Positions 19,577-27,868 of a DNA stretch of 64,000 bases are shown here, piece after piece (within the stretch, counting starts at the first letter, position 1; each line of letters starts with the position of its first letter). The notes beneath the pieces are model-generated. The model was not told where the DNA came from and searched no databases. It saw only the letters and a list, made by a program, of their open reading frames with translations. The position numbers and the translations under genes are program-made. The DNA is from Bacteroidota bacterium. Lineage in GTDB: Bacteria; Bacteroidota; Ignavibacteria; Ignavibacteriales; Melioribacteraceae. The stretch spans positions 1 to 64,000 of the forward strand of contig JAHJUE010000007.1 of assembly GCA_018829205.1 (NCBI GenBank), written 5' to 3'.

Positions 19577-19609
19577 TTTGTTTTAGTATGTATTACTTTA
19601 GTAAATTTG
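19577..19609 (+). promoter_or_regulatory. Bacteroidota-type promoter for the TlpA-like gene
   Basis: TTTG (19577-19580) and TAAATTTG (19602-19609) are separated by 21 bases. This fits the TTTG-(about 20)-TAnnTTTG arrangement recognised by Bacteroidota primary sigma factors. The ATG of the downstream gene is at 19629. Confidence 0.45.
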
Positions 19610-19628
19610 TTTAACCAACGGAGAAAAA

Positions 19629-20237
19629 ATGGCTAAAAACATTAACGGCATCGATCAAAAAAAGAATAAATCAAAACCTCTTATTAATCCAAAACATAAA
19701 AATTTAATATATACACTGGGTTTTTTAGGGATATTCCTTATATTTTTTGTAATTAACAATTCAGGCTCCGAACCTGAACAGGGTCCTTACCCTCCGGGAT
19801 ATGATAAAGCAAGTTCGGCAGAAAAAGGTGTTGCGCCGTCATTTGAATTATCAACTACCGACGGAGCAAAAATTAATTTGAATGACTACAAAGGAAAGGT
19901 TGTAATTCTGGATTTCTGGGCAACATGGTGCGGACCTTGCCGCAGAGGAATTCCTGATCTTGTTGAGTTAAAAGATAAGTACAAAGATAAGGGTTTTGAA
20001 ATTATAGGTATTACGGTTGATCAGGCAAATACAATGGATCAAGTAATACCCTTTATTAATAATTATAAAATTAATTATCCGGTTGCATACGCTAATAGCG
20101 ATATAATCAAAAAATACGGCGGTATTGATGCTATTCCGACTTCATTTATAATTGATAAGGAAGGAAAAATTGTATCAAAACATGTCGGCTTAATAATGAA
20201 AGAGCAGTATATAAAAGAAATTGAAGAAATTTTGTAA
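19629..20237 (+). CDS. TlpA-like membrane-anchored thiol-disulfide oxidoreductase
   Basis: This 202-residue protein has one N-terminal membrane helix (residues 27-43) and a periplasmic TlpA/ResA-like thioredoxin domain (from about residue 67). The active site is WATWCGPC (C101, C104) and the cis-Pro lies in AIPTSFII. Such proteins reduce disulfides in the envelope, for example in cytochrome c maturation. A separate promoter-like sequence precedes it. The two small genes upstream also carry cysteine motifs. It is not a lipoprotein; the anchor is a basic-flanked signal-anchor helix. Confidence 0.9.
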   Translation: MAKNINGIDQKKNKSKPLINPKHKNLIYTLGFLGIFLIFFVINNSGSEPEQGPYPPGYDKASSAEKGVAPSFELSTTDGAKINLNDYKGKVVILDFWATWCGPCRRGIPDLVELKDKYKDKGFEIIGITVDQANTMDQVIPFINNYKINYPVAYANSDIIKKYGGIDAIPTSFIIDKEGKIVSKHVGLIMKEQYIKEIEEIL

Positions 20238-20245
20238 TACAACAA

Positions 20246-20272
20246 TAGTGGTCGCATAGTATGCGACCACTA
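20246..20272. terminator. Perfect palindromic hairpin between convergent genes
   Basis: TAGTGGTCGCATA (20246-20258) and TATGCGACCACTA (20260-20272) are perfect arms. They separate the TlpA-like gene (stop 20237) from the convergent DUF971 gene, whose stop codon lies in the right arm. Probably a bidirectional terminator. Confidence 0.6.
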
Positions 20273-20602
20273 CTTTAAATTATCTTTCACTTCAAAAAAC
20301 TCCCCCCATCTTTGCAGCAGATCCCATGAATATAAACCGAAATTATATCCGTCCTTCCAGGTAATTTGAATGGCGTAATTGCCTACCATCTCAATTTTTT
20401 CTATCTCGTATTTACCAGGCTTATCCGGACCGGGTTCTGGGGGCGCATAATGTTTCCACAATATTGTTTCACCCTTATTTCCCGCATCGGGTGATTCATC
20501 GCGTAAAAATGGAATAGGGTAATTATATACTTTACCGTCATCCCATGTAATATGTAATTCTTTAGTTTCTTTATTTAATTTTATTTTTGTTGGGACAGCC
20601 AT
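20270..20602 (-). CDS. DUF971 (GBBH-like N-terminal) domain protein
   Basis: This 110-residue protein consists of a single DUF971 domain. It begins TKIKLNKETKELHITWDDG, the usual opening in which the protein distinguishes itself by a Trp-Asp-Asp-Gly strand. It ends YSWDLLQRWGE, also typical (YSWDYL). The fold is shared with the N-terminal domain of gamma-butyrobetaine hydroxylases and with Fe-S scaffold-associated proteins. The histidine and cysteine ligands of zinc-binding members are not obvious. Function in bacteria is unsettled. Confidence 0.85.
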   Translation of the reverse strand: MAVPTKIKLNKETKELHITWDDGKVYNYPIPFLRDESPDAGNKGETILWKHYAPPEPGPDKPGKYEIEKIEMVGNYAIQITWKDGYNFGLYSWDLLQRWGEFFEVKDNLK

Positions 20603-20627
20603 TCTTTCTTCAAACCTTATTATTTTT

Positions 20628-20663
20628 ATTCCGGCAATCCGCCGCGGCGGATTATGCCGGAAT
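20628..20663. repeat. GC-rich palindrome ATTCCGGC...GCCGGAAT
   Basis: ATTCCGGCAATCCGCCG (20628-20644) faces CGGCGGATTATGCCGGAAT (20645-20663), a near-perfect palindrome much richer in GC than its surroundings. It lies between the SPFH gene and the DUF971 gene. The ATTCCGGC core is shared with the element at 23170-23249. Confidence 0.55.
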
Positions 20664-20723
20664 TTTTAAAAACATTAATAAAAGATTCCCCCCCAAAACA
20701 TTAAGGAATAACAAAACAATGAA

Positions 20724-21596
20724 CTAATTGTCACCGCCTAGAATAATCGGAAGTCCATCTTTCCCGGAACCAATTACAACAACTTTTGAGTTAGGCGAAT
20801 TTGCTAATTTTTCAGTAGCTTCAATTCCTTTCCATCTTAACAGCTGGTTATTAATTCCTTCCGAAACGATAGCCTGAAAATCGCGTATACCCTTAGCTTC
20901 AATTCTTTTTCTTTCTGCTTCCTGTTCTTCTTTCTTTAATACAAATGCCATTCTCTGACTTTCCTGTTCTGCCTGCAATTTTTCTTCTATAGATTGTGTT
21001 AACCCTGCAGGTAAAACAATTTGCCTCATTGCCGCGGCTTCAATTAATATACCTCTCGGTCCTACAAGTTTTGAAAGCTCCGTCATAATTTCACCCGCAA
21101 GTATTTCTCTTGATGCTGTGTACAAAGCCTTCGCTTCGTATTTTGCGGTAACCCCGCGTACAACAGAACGGAACTGGGGTTTTAATATTACTTCATCATA
21201 AGCGGGTCCGACTGTTTTATAAATTTCATTTGCAATTTCAGGATCAAGCTTAAACAGCAAGCTGATTTCCAGCTGAACAGTTAAGCCTTCTTTAGATGGG
21301 ACATTCATTGTTTCTCTAAATTCCTGAGTTTTAATACTGAACTTTTCAACATTTGCCATAGGGTTAACCAGATTTACCCCGGCTTTTAAAGTATTATCAC
21401 TAACGTTTCCAAGGAAATCAACAACTCCAACAGTCCCCGCCGGAACTACAGTAAATAAATTAAACGCGGCAATTACAAATCCGCCGACTGAAACTAATAA
21501 ACCAAAATTCGCTTCTTGTTTTTTAAATCTTTTTTTGGCGCTTATATACGCAACAAATCCACCAACCATAGCAAAAAACGCGACTAAAAATATCAT
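20724..21596 (-). CDS. SPFH/prohibitin-family membrane protein
   Basis: This 290-residue protein has two N-terminal hydrophobic segments (about 1-17 and 28-52), then an SPFH/band-7 domain (VPAGTVGVVDFLGNVSDNTLKAG onward). A charged coiled-coil (EEKLQAEQESQRMAFVLKKEE, KRIEAKGIRDF) and a C-terminal segment follow. Prohibitin-like proteins form large membrane rings that scaffold proteases or membrane domains. GGAGG sits about 5 bases upstream of the ATG. A terminator separates it from lpdA, so it is probably transcribed alone or with the DUF971 gene. Confidence 0.88.
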   Translation of the reverse strand: MIFLVAFFAMVGGFVAYISAKKRFKKQEANFGLLVSVGGFVIAAFNLFTVVPAGTVGVVDFLGNVSDNTLKAGVNLVNPMANVEKFSIKTQEFRETMNVPSKEGLTVQLEISLLFKLDPEIANEIYKTVGPAYDEVILKPQFRSVVRGVTAKYEAKALYTASREILAGEIMTELSKLVGPRGILIEAAAMRQIVLPAGLTQSIEEKLQAEQESQRMAFVLKKEEQEAERKRIEAKGIRDFQAIVSEGINNQLLRWKGIEATEKLANSPNSKVVVIGSGKDGLPIILGGDN

Positions 21597-21682
21597 ATTA
21601 CCTCCATAAAAAATATTATAAATCTAATTTATAAAATAACTTTTCTAAAATTTAATTGTTTATTATAATACAAAAATCCAAC

Positions 21683-21713
21683 AAAAAAAAAGCGGGTTAA
21701 GTTCGCCCGCTTT
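21683..21713 (-). terminator. Rho-independent terminator after lpdA
   Basis: On the minus strand AAAGCGGG and CCCGCTTT form a stem with a 9-base loop, followed by a run of eight T. It lies directly after the lpdA stop and before the SPFH gene. Confidence 0.85.
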
Positions 21714-21726
21714 AGAAGAATGACAC

Positions 21727-23145
21727 TTATTTTCTTTTAGGCCTGAATAAATCTTTAGAATGCCCGAAATATACTTCCGCAGCTTCCATAACAGTTTCAG
21801 ACAATGTTGGATGCGGATGAATACTTAAAGCAATATCGCTGGCTAAGGCCGCCATTTCAACTGCAAGTACTCCTTCAGAAATCATTTCGCCTACACCAAC
21901 ACCGACCATTCCAACGCCCAAAATTCTATCTGTTTCAGGATCAATAATTAATTTTGTTAATCCGTCGTTTCTGCTTATTGAAGTAGCGCGTCCGCTTGCG
22001 GCCCACGGGAAACGTGCAACTTCAACCTTAATTCCTTTTTGTTTAGCTTCGTTTTCTGTTATGCCTGCCCATGCTAGTTCGGGATCAGTAAATACAACAG
22101 CGGGAATTGCGTTCGGTTCAAAAGCTGTCTTTTTACCCATGTACGCATCAACGGCAACTTTAGCTTCACCGTAGGCTTTGTGCGCAAGCATTGGATCTCC
22201 TGCAATGTCTCCGATTGCAAATATTGAAGGATCCGATGTTCTTTGCTGAAGATCAACCTCTACAAAACCTCTTTGAGAAACTTTTACTTTTGTATTTTCT
22301 AATCCGAATCCTGTTGAAACCGGTTTTCTTCCTACGGAAATTAATACCTTATCAAATTCTCTTTCGGGGTTTTCAATTCCTTCGCCTTCTAATTTTACCT
22401 TAATTCCTTTTTTAGACTCTTTCAAATCAACAACCTTAGTGTTGAGCAGAATCTCTTCAAATTTGGGAGCTATACTTTTATGTAGCACATTTACCAAATC
22501 TTTATCAGCACCAGGCAATAATCCCGAAGTCATTTCAACAACAGTTACCTTACTTCCCAACGAAGCATATACGGACCCGAGTTCAAGTCCTATATAACCG
22601 CCGCCAATGACCAATAATTTATTCGGAATTGTTTCAAGATTTAACGCGCCTGTTGAATCCCACACATGCGGCGAATCAATTGACAAACCCGGAACTTTGG
22701 CAGGTACCGACCCTGTAGCTATTATCGCTTTATCATAAATTAATTCCTCGGTAGTTCCGTCTGCTTTTGAAATTGATAATGAGTTGGAGTTTACAAATGA
22801 AGCTGTGCCTTGTATATAATTGATCTTTCTTGCTTTAACAAGCTGACCTAAACCGCCGGTGGATTTTCCGACTACCGCGTTTTTATGATCTCTTAATTTA
22901 TCAAGATTAATTTTAGGTTTTCCGAAACTAACTCCCCAATGTTCAGATTCGTTAGCTTCATTAATTAATTTTGCGATATGCAGTAACGCTTTAGAAGGGA
23001 TACATCCTCTGTACAGACAGACACCGCCCGGATTGGTTTCTTTATCAATTAATGTAACATTAATTCCGTGATCAGCTGCATAAAACGCAGCAGCATAACC
23101 GCCCGGACCGGCGCCAATAACAACTAAATCAGTTTTAGAACTCAT
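21727..23145 (-). CDS. lpdA: Dihydrolipoyl dehydrogenase (E3)
   Basis: This 472-residue flavoprotein reoxidises dihydrolipoamide on E2 with NAD+. Visible are the FAD motif GAGPGGYAA (residues 11-19), the redox disulfide GVCLYRGCIPSK (C43, C48), the NAD motif GGGYIGLELGSVYASLG and the C-terminal catalytic His-Glu (HPHPTLSETVMEA). The disulfide loop reads CLYRGC instead of the commoner CLNVGC. It follows aceE and aceF on the same strand, so it is the E3 of the pyruvate dehydrogenase complex, and possibly shared with other 2-oxoacid dehydrogenases. Confidence 0.96.
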   Translation of the reverse strand: MSSKTDLVVIGAGPGGYAAAFYAADHGINVTLIDKETNPGGVCLYRGCIPSKALLHIAKLINEANESEHWGVSFGKPKINLDKLRDHKNAVVGKSTGGLGQLVKARKINYIQGTASFVNSNSLSISKADGTTEELIYDKAIIATGSVPAKVPGLSIDSPHVWDSTGALNLETIPNKLLVIGGGYIGLELGSVYASLGSKVTVVEMTSGLLPGADKDLVNVLHKSIAPKFEEILLNTKVVDLKESKKGIKVKLEGEGIENPEREFDKVLISVGRKPVSTGFGLENTKVKVSQRGFVEVDLQQRTSDPSIFAIGDIAGDPMLAHKAYGEAKVAVDAYMGKKTAFEPNAIPAVVFTDPELAWAGITENEAKQKGIKVEVARFPWAASGRATSISRNDGLTKLIIDPETDRILGVGMVGVGVGEMISEGVLAVEMAALASDIALSIHPHPTLSETVMEAAEVYFGHSKDLFRPKRK

Positions 23146-23169
23146 TAAAAATTTTCTCCATTTACTGTT

Positions 23170-23249
23170 GTCATTCCGGCAGTCTTTTTGCCGGAATCTT
23201 TGCGAGTTTTAAATTTATTAGATTCCCGCAAAAAACATACGGGAATGAC
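23170..23249. repeat. GTCATTCC double-hairpin element between aceF and lpdA
   Basis: The element is bounded by GTCATTCC and GGAATGAC. Inside are two hairpins, ATTCCGGCA/TGCCGGAAT and ATTCCCG/CGGGAAT, so it could fold into a three-way junction. It lies inside the aceE-aceF-lpdA run and could affect mRNA stability or E3 expression. Confidence 0.55.
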
Positions 23250-23254
23250 GTCCA

Positions 23255-24937
23255 TTAAAGACTCATCAAAAAAGGATTTTCCAAGCTTTCAACAATATAC
23301 CTTAAAAATCTAATCGCATCCGCTCCGTCAATTATTCTGTGATCGTATGATAACGACAGCGGCATTAAAAATCTTGGTTCAAAGTTTCCGTCTTTATATA
23401 CAGGTTCCCATGCTGAACGTGATACACCAAGTATCGCAACTTCAGGCGCATTTACAATCGGGGTAAAATATGTACCTCCGATACCTCCCAGATTACTAAT
23501 TGTAAATGTACCTCCCTGCATATCTTCTATCCCGATTTTTTTATTTCTCGCTTTAACCGATATCTCTGTTAAATCAACCGAAAGCTGTGTGATATTCTTT
23601 TTATCCGCATCTCTAATTACTGGAACAAGCAACCCTCTGTCCGTATCAACAGCAATTCCTACATTATAGAATTTTTTATAAATAACCTGTTTCTTTTCCA
23701 TATCGATGCTGGAATTAAACTGAGGGAATTTCTTTAATGCCGAAGCGACAACCTTAAGCAATATAGCAGTTACGGTTAATTTTGCTCCTGCTTCCTCAAC
23801 TTGTTTCGCGAATTGTTTTCTTAGTTTTTCCAATTCGGTAATATCCGCTTTATCAAATTGCGTTACATGCGGAATTGTAGCCCATGCGTAGGATAGATGC
23901 TCAGCTGTTTTCTTTCTTACATTAGACATTGCTTCGGTATTAACTTCGCCCCATTTTGAAAAATCGGGTAAAGGTTCAGAAGCAATACCAAATGCCGCGG
24001 CGCCTCCCTTTGATAATTTTTCATTTAAATTTTTCGCGAACGCTTTTACGTCCTCAATTGCTATTCTTCCGCCGGGTCCGCTTCCGCCGACTTGATGAAT
24101 ATCAACACCAATTTCTCTTGCAAACTTTCTAACAGAAGGAGCGGCAGGCGCAATTTTTTCGGGCATATCTCTTTTACGCTGAATATTTGTTGAAGGTGCG
24201 GCAAGCGGCGAGGCCATTGTTCTTTCAACTTCTTTTGGAAGTTCAGTTTTTAGCGTTTCTGTTTTTATAGATTCATTTTGTGTTTTAATTTCGGATTTTC
24301 TGTTATCTGTTTTTTCGATTACTGCACCGGATGATTCAACTACTAAGATTGTTTCACCAACTTTAGCTTTTTCTCCGTCCTTAACTCTTACTTCAATAAT
24401 TTTTCCGGAAATATCAATAGGCACTTCAACAGTCGCTTTATCTGTTTCAATTTCAATCACCACATCATCAGCATTTACAATATCTCCAACTGATACCAAA
24501 ACTTTTGTTACATCGGCAGAAGAAATATTTTCGCCAAGTTCGGGAAGTTTAAATTCAACCTTACCCGCCTTAGCATGATTAGATTTTTTTTCTTCCGGTT
24601 TTTCCTCTTTTTTAATTTCTTCAGTCTTTTTCTCTTCAATCCCGGCAGGTTTACTTTCTTTTTCAGCGGCAGGTAATTTATTAGTCGCCGCGGATGAAGA
24701 GCCGTTTTCAACAGTAAAAATCACCTGTCCAATTTTAGCGGTATCACCTTCTTTTACATTAACGGATTTTACAATGCCACTTAATTCAGAAGGAACTTCC
24801 ACGGTTGCTTTATCCGTTTCTATTTCTACAACAACCTGATCAATTTCAACTGTATCGCCTTCTTTGACTAATACTTTCACTATATCGGCTGATGTAATAT
24901 TTTCACCTAGTTCAGGCAGTTTAAATTCATTTTCCAT
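23255..24937 (-). CDS. aceF: Pyruvate dehydrogenase E2, dihydrolipoamide acetyltransferase
   Basis: This protein of about 560 residues has two N-terminal lipoyl domains with lipoylated lysines in ETDKATVEVP (K43 and K167), separated by a Glu/Lys-rich linker. A peripheral-subunit-binding domain follows (APSVRKFAREIGVDIHQVGG, about 268-305), then the CoA-acyltransferase core with the catalytic DHRIIDG near the C-terminus. It transfers the acetyl group from E1 to CoA. An in-frame TTG at 24952 would add five residues; I prefer the ATG at 24937. It starts 30 bases after aceE ends. Confidence 0.95.
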   Translation of the reverse strand: MENEFKLPELGENITSADIVKVLVKEGDTVEIDQVVVEIETDKATVEVPSELSGIVKSVNVKEGDTAKIGQVIFTVENGSSSAATNKLPAAEKESKPAGIEEKKTEEIKKEEKPEEKKSNHAKAGKVEFKLPELGENISSADVTKVLVSVGDIVNADDVVIEIETDKATVEVPIDISGKIIEVRVKDGEKAKVGETILVVESSGAVIEKTDNRKSEIKTQNESIKTETLKTELPKEVERTMASPLAAPSTNIQRKRDMPEKIAPAAPSVRKFAREIGVDIHQVGGSGPGGRIAIEDVKAFAKNLNEKLSKGGAAAFGIASEPLPDFSKWGEVNTEAMSNVRKKTAEHLSYAWATIPHVTQFDKADITELEKLRKQFAKQVEEAGAKLTVTAILLKVVASALKKFPQFNSSIDMEKKQVIYKKFYNVGIAVDTDRGLLVPVIRDADKKNITQLSVDLTEISVKARNKKIGIEDMQGGTFTISNLGGIGGTYFTPIVNAPEVAILGVSRSAWEPVYKDGNFEPRFLMPLSLSYDHRIIDGADAIRFLRYIVESLENPFLMSL

Positions 24938-24966
24938 TTTTATATCATCCAAAATTTTATTTCAAA

Positions 24967-27648
24967 TTATGCTTTCAGCGGATTTAGTTTGTCCGGATTA
25001 ATTCCTAATTCTTTCTGAGCTTTCTTCAACACATCGGACTTAATTTTACCGTCCTTACTTAGTGCATATAAAGTAGCGAAAACAATATGTTTTGCATCAA
25101 CTTCAAAGAAATCTCTTAAAGATTTTCTGCCTTCGCTTCTTCCAAAACCATATGTACCAAGCGTGGTTAAAGGTCCGGGCAAAAATTTTGAAATTGAATC
25201 GGCAAGTATCTGCACATAATCCGAAGCCGCTACAAATACACCTTTTTCATCTTTTGTGATTTCCTGAATATACGGAGTTTTTTCTTTTTTACCGGGATTT
25301 AGAATATTATACCGTGTTGCGTCCATAGCATCTAGTCTTAACTGTTTATAGCTTGTAACGCTCCAAACATCGGTAGATACTTTATATTTATCTTCAAGAA
25401 TTTCAGCCGCTTTAATACATTCGTTTAGAATAGTACCGCTTCCCAACAGATGAGCTTTTGCGTTTGATTTTTTCTTTGATTCGCTGAATTTATACATTCC
25501 TTTAAGGATGCCTTCTTTTATATTTTTGCCTTTAGGCATTTCAGGCTGGATATAATTTTCATTCATTACGGTTATGTAATAAAAAACATCTTCCTGTTTC
25601 TCATACATTCTGTAAATACCATCTCGTATAATTACCGCGAGTTCATATGCAAACGCGGGATCATAAGCGACAAGATTTGGAATTGGATATGAAAGCAGAT
25701 GACTTTGACCGTCCTGATGCTGAAGTCCTTCACCGGCAAGAGTTGTTCTTCCGGCAGTTCCGCCAACTAAAAATCCCTTGCAGCGCATATCGCCTGCCGC
25801 CCACGCAAAATCTCCAATTCTTTGGAATCCGAACATTGAATAATAAATAAAGAATGGAATAGTATTTATTCCGTGAGTAGCGTAAGCCGTTCCTGCAGCG
25901 ATAAAAGATGACATTGATCCGGCTTCTGTTATACCTTCTTCAAGTATTTGTCCGTTCTTCGCTTCTTTATAATAAAGAAGACTATCACGGTCAACAGGTT
26001 CGTAAAGCTGTCCCGAATGGGCATAAATTCCTATCTGTCTGAATAAGGCTTCCATTCCGAATGTACGCGCTTCGTCGGGAACAATCGGCACTACAAGTTT
26101 GCCTACTTCTTTATCTTTCAACAATTTAGTTAAAATTCTTACGAAGACCATTGTTGTTGATACTTCACGGTCGTCAGTTCCTTTATAAAACTCTTCAAAT
26201 AATTCTTCGGAAGGAGTTTGAATAGGTTGATTTTTCACGACTCTTTTAGGAACGTATCCGCCTAGTTCTTTTCTTTTTTGTTTCAGATATCTGATTTCCT
26301 GACTGTCTTCGGCAGGCCTGTAAAAAGGCGCCTGCGAAACTTCATCATCGCTGATAGGAATACCAAAACGTGTTCTGAAATGTTTTAATTCTTCTTCGTT
26401 TAATTTTTTCTGCTGATGAGTAATATTTTTTCCTTCGCCGGCTTCGCCAAGTCCGTAACCTTTTACGGTTCTCGCGAGAATAACTGTCGGCGCTCCTTTA
26501 TGTTCAACGGCAGCTTTATAAGCGGCATAAACTTTTTCGGGATCGTGACCGCCCCGTTTCATTTTTTCCAGTTGTTCATCGGAATAAGTTTTTACAAGAT
26601 CCTGAAGTTCGGGATATTTTCCGAAGAAATGATCGCGGATATATTCTCCCCCTTCAACAATATATTTTTGCGATTCGCCGTCAATATTTTCATTCATTCT
26701 GCGGACAAGCAGACCGTTTTTATCCTGTTCAAAAAGAGGATCCCAATCGCCTCCCCATATAACTTTAATAACATTCCATCCGGCGCCGCGGAAACTTGCT
26801 TCAAGTTCCTGAATAACATTTCCGTTGCCTCGAACAGGTCCATCCAATCTTTGCAGATTACAATTAATTACAAAAACTAAATTATCTAATTTTTCTCTTA
26901 CAGCTAAAGAAATTGCACCTAATGCTTCAGGTTCATCAGTTTCGCCGTCTCCTAAAAATGCCCATACTTTTGAGCCGGTATCTTTCTTTAATCCTCTGTC
27001 TTCCAAGTATCTATTAAACCTAGCCTGATAAATTGCCATTATAGGTCCAAGTCCCATAGAAACTGTTGGAAATTCCCAGAATTCCGGCATAAGCCATGGA
27101 TGCGGATAAGAGGATAAACCTCCGCCGGGTTTTAATTCTCTTCTAAAATTTTCTAATTTTTCTTTTGATATTCTTCCTTCAAGAAAAGCGCGCGCGTAAA
27201 TACCGGGCGCGGCGTGACCTTGAAAATAAATTTGATCGCCGCCGAAGTTTTCATCTTTGCCACGAAAGAAATGATTAAACGCGATTTCATATAATGTTGC
27301 AGCAGAAGCGTATGTAGAAATGTGCCCGCCGATTCCGGTTTCTTCTTTATTGGCACGTACGACCATCGCCATCGCGTTCCAGCGGATAATACTTTTAATT
27401 CTTCTTTCAATTTCTCTTCCGCCCGGGAAGCTAGGCTGTTTTTCTTTCGGGATTGTATTAATATAAGGTGTGTTCGCCGTAAACGGGAGTTCTACCCCGG
27501 ATTCGTGGGCATAAGAATCAAGTTCATGAAGCAAGGCTTTAACTCTTTCGGGCCCGCCTTCCTGCAATACATATTCAAGCGACTCAAGCCATTCCCGCAA
27601 TTCAATTTCGTCAATAACGGCTTGACCATTATTTCTGTTATCACTCAT
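24967..27648 (-). CDS. aceE: Pyruvate dehydrogenase E1, homodimeric type
   Basis: This 893-residue protein matches the length of the fused, homodimeric E1 of gamma-proteobacterial type, not the split alpha/beta form. The thiamine diphosphate motif starts GDGETDEPEALGA and continues to NCNLQRLDGPV. HPWLMPEFWEFPTVSMGLG and AGRTTLAGEGLQHQDGQSH are also characteristic. It decarboxylates pyruvate and acetylates the lipoyl group of E2. It heads the aceE-aceF-lpdA run and has a possible SD (AAAGGAAA) upstream of the ATG. It points to aerobic acetyl-CoA production. Confidence 0.97.
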   Translation of the reverse strand: MSDNRNNGQAVIDEIELREWLESLEYVLQEGGPERVKALLHELDSYAHESGVELPFTANTPYINTIPKEKQPSFPGGREIERRIKSIIRWNAMAMVVRANKEETGIGGHISTYASAATLYEIAFNHFFRGKDENFGGDQIYFQGHAAPGIYARAFLEGRISKEKLENFRRELKPGGGLSSYPHPWLMPEFWEFPTVSMGLGPIMAIYQARFNRYLEDRGLKKDTGSKVWAFLGDGETDEPEALGAISLAVREKLDNLVFVINCNLQRLDGPVRGNGNVIQELEASFRGAGWNVIKVIWGGDWDPLFEQDKNGLLVRRMNENIDGESQKYIVEGGEYIRDHFFGKYPELQDLVKTYSDEQLEKMKRGGHDPEKVYAAYKAAVEHKGAPTVILARTVKGYGLGEAGEGKNITHQQKKLNEEELKHFRTRFGIPISDDEVSQAPFYRPAEDSQEIRYLKQKRKELGGYVPKRVVKNQPIQTPSEELFEEFYKGTDDREVSTTMVFVRILTKLLKDKEVGKLVVPIVPDEARTFGMEALFRQIGIYAHSGQLYEPVDRDSLLYYKEAKNGQILEEGITEAGSMSSFIAAGTAYATHGINTIPFFIYYSMFGFQRIGDFAWAAGDMRCKGFLVGGTAGRTTLAGEGLQHQDGQSHLLSYPIPNLVAYDPAFAYELAVIIRDGIYRMYEKQEDVFYYITVMNENYIQPEMPKGKNIKEGILKGMYKFSESKKKSNAKAHLLGSGTILNECIKAAEILEDKYKVSTDVWSVTSYKQLRLDAMDATRYNILNPGKKEKTPYIQEITKDEKGVFVAASDYVQILADSISKFLPGPLTTLGTYGFGRSEGRKSLRDFFEVDAKHIVFATLYALSKDGKIKSDVLKKAQKELGINPDKLNPLKA

Positions 27649-27868
27649 TTCAATTTCCTTTATTTATAAATTTATTTAATTCCGCTTCAAATTTGGACAT
27701 AAGGTAATTTTATAGATTTTAAGAACATAAATTTAACAATTTTCTGGAATACTTGTTTGAAAATTGACTAGAAATATTATTTAATGGGTAGAAAGCTTAT
27801 TTTTATCCAAATATTTCATTAAAAATTCATAAAAGACATTTTCTCCCTTTTAGCCTTTATTTTAGCGT

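Noticed and set aside
26416-26880. Plus-strand frame of 154 residues opposite aceE
   Set aside because: It is complementary to highly conserved aceE sequence, with no ribosome binding site or recognisable domain.
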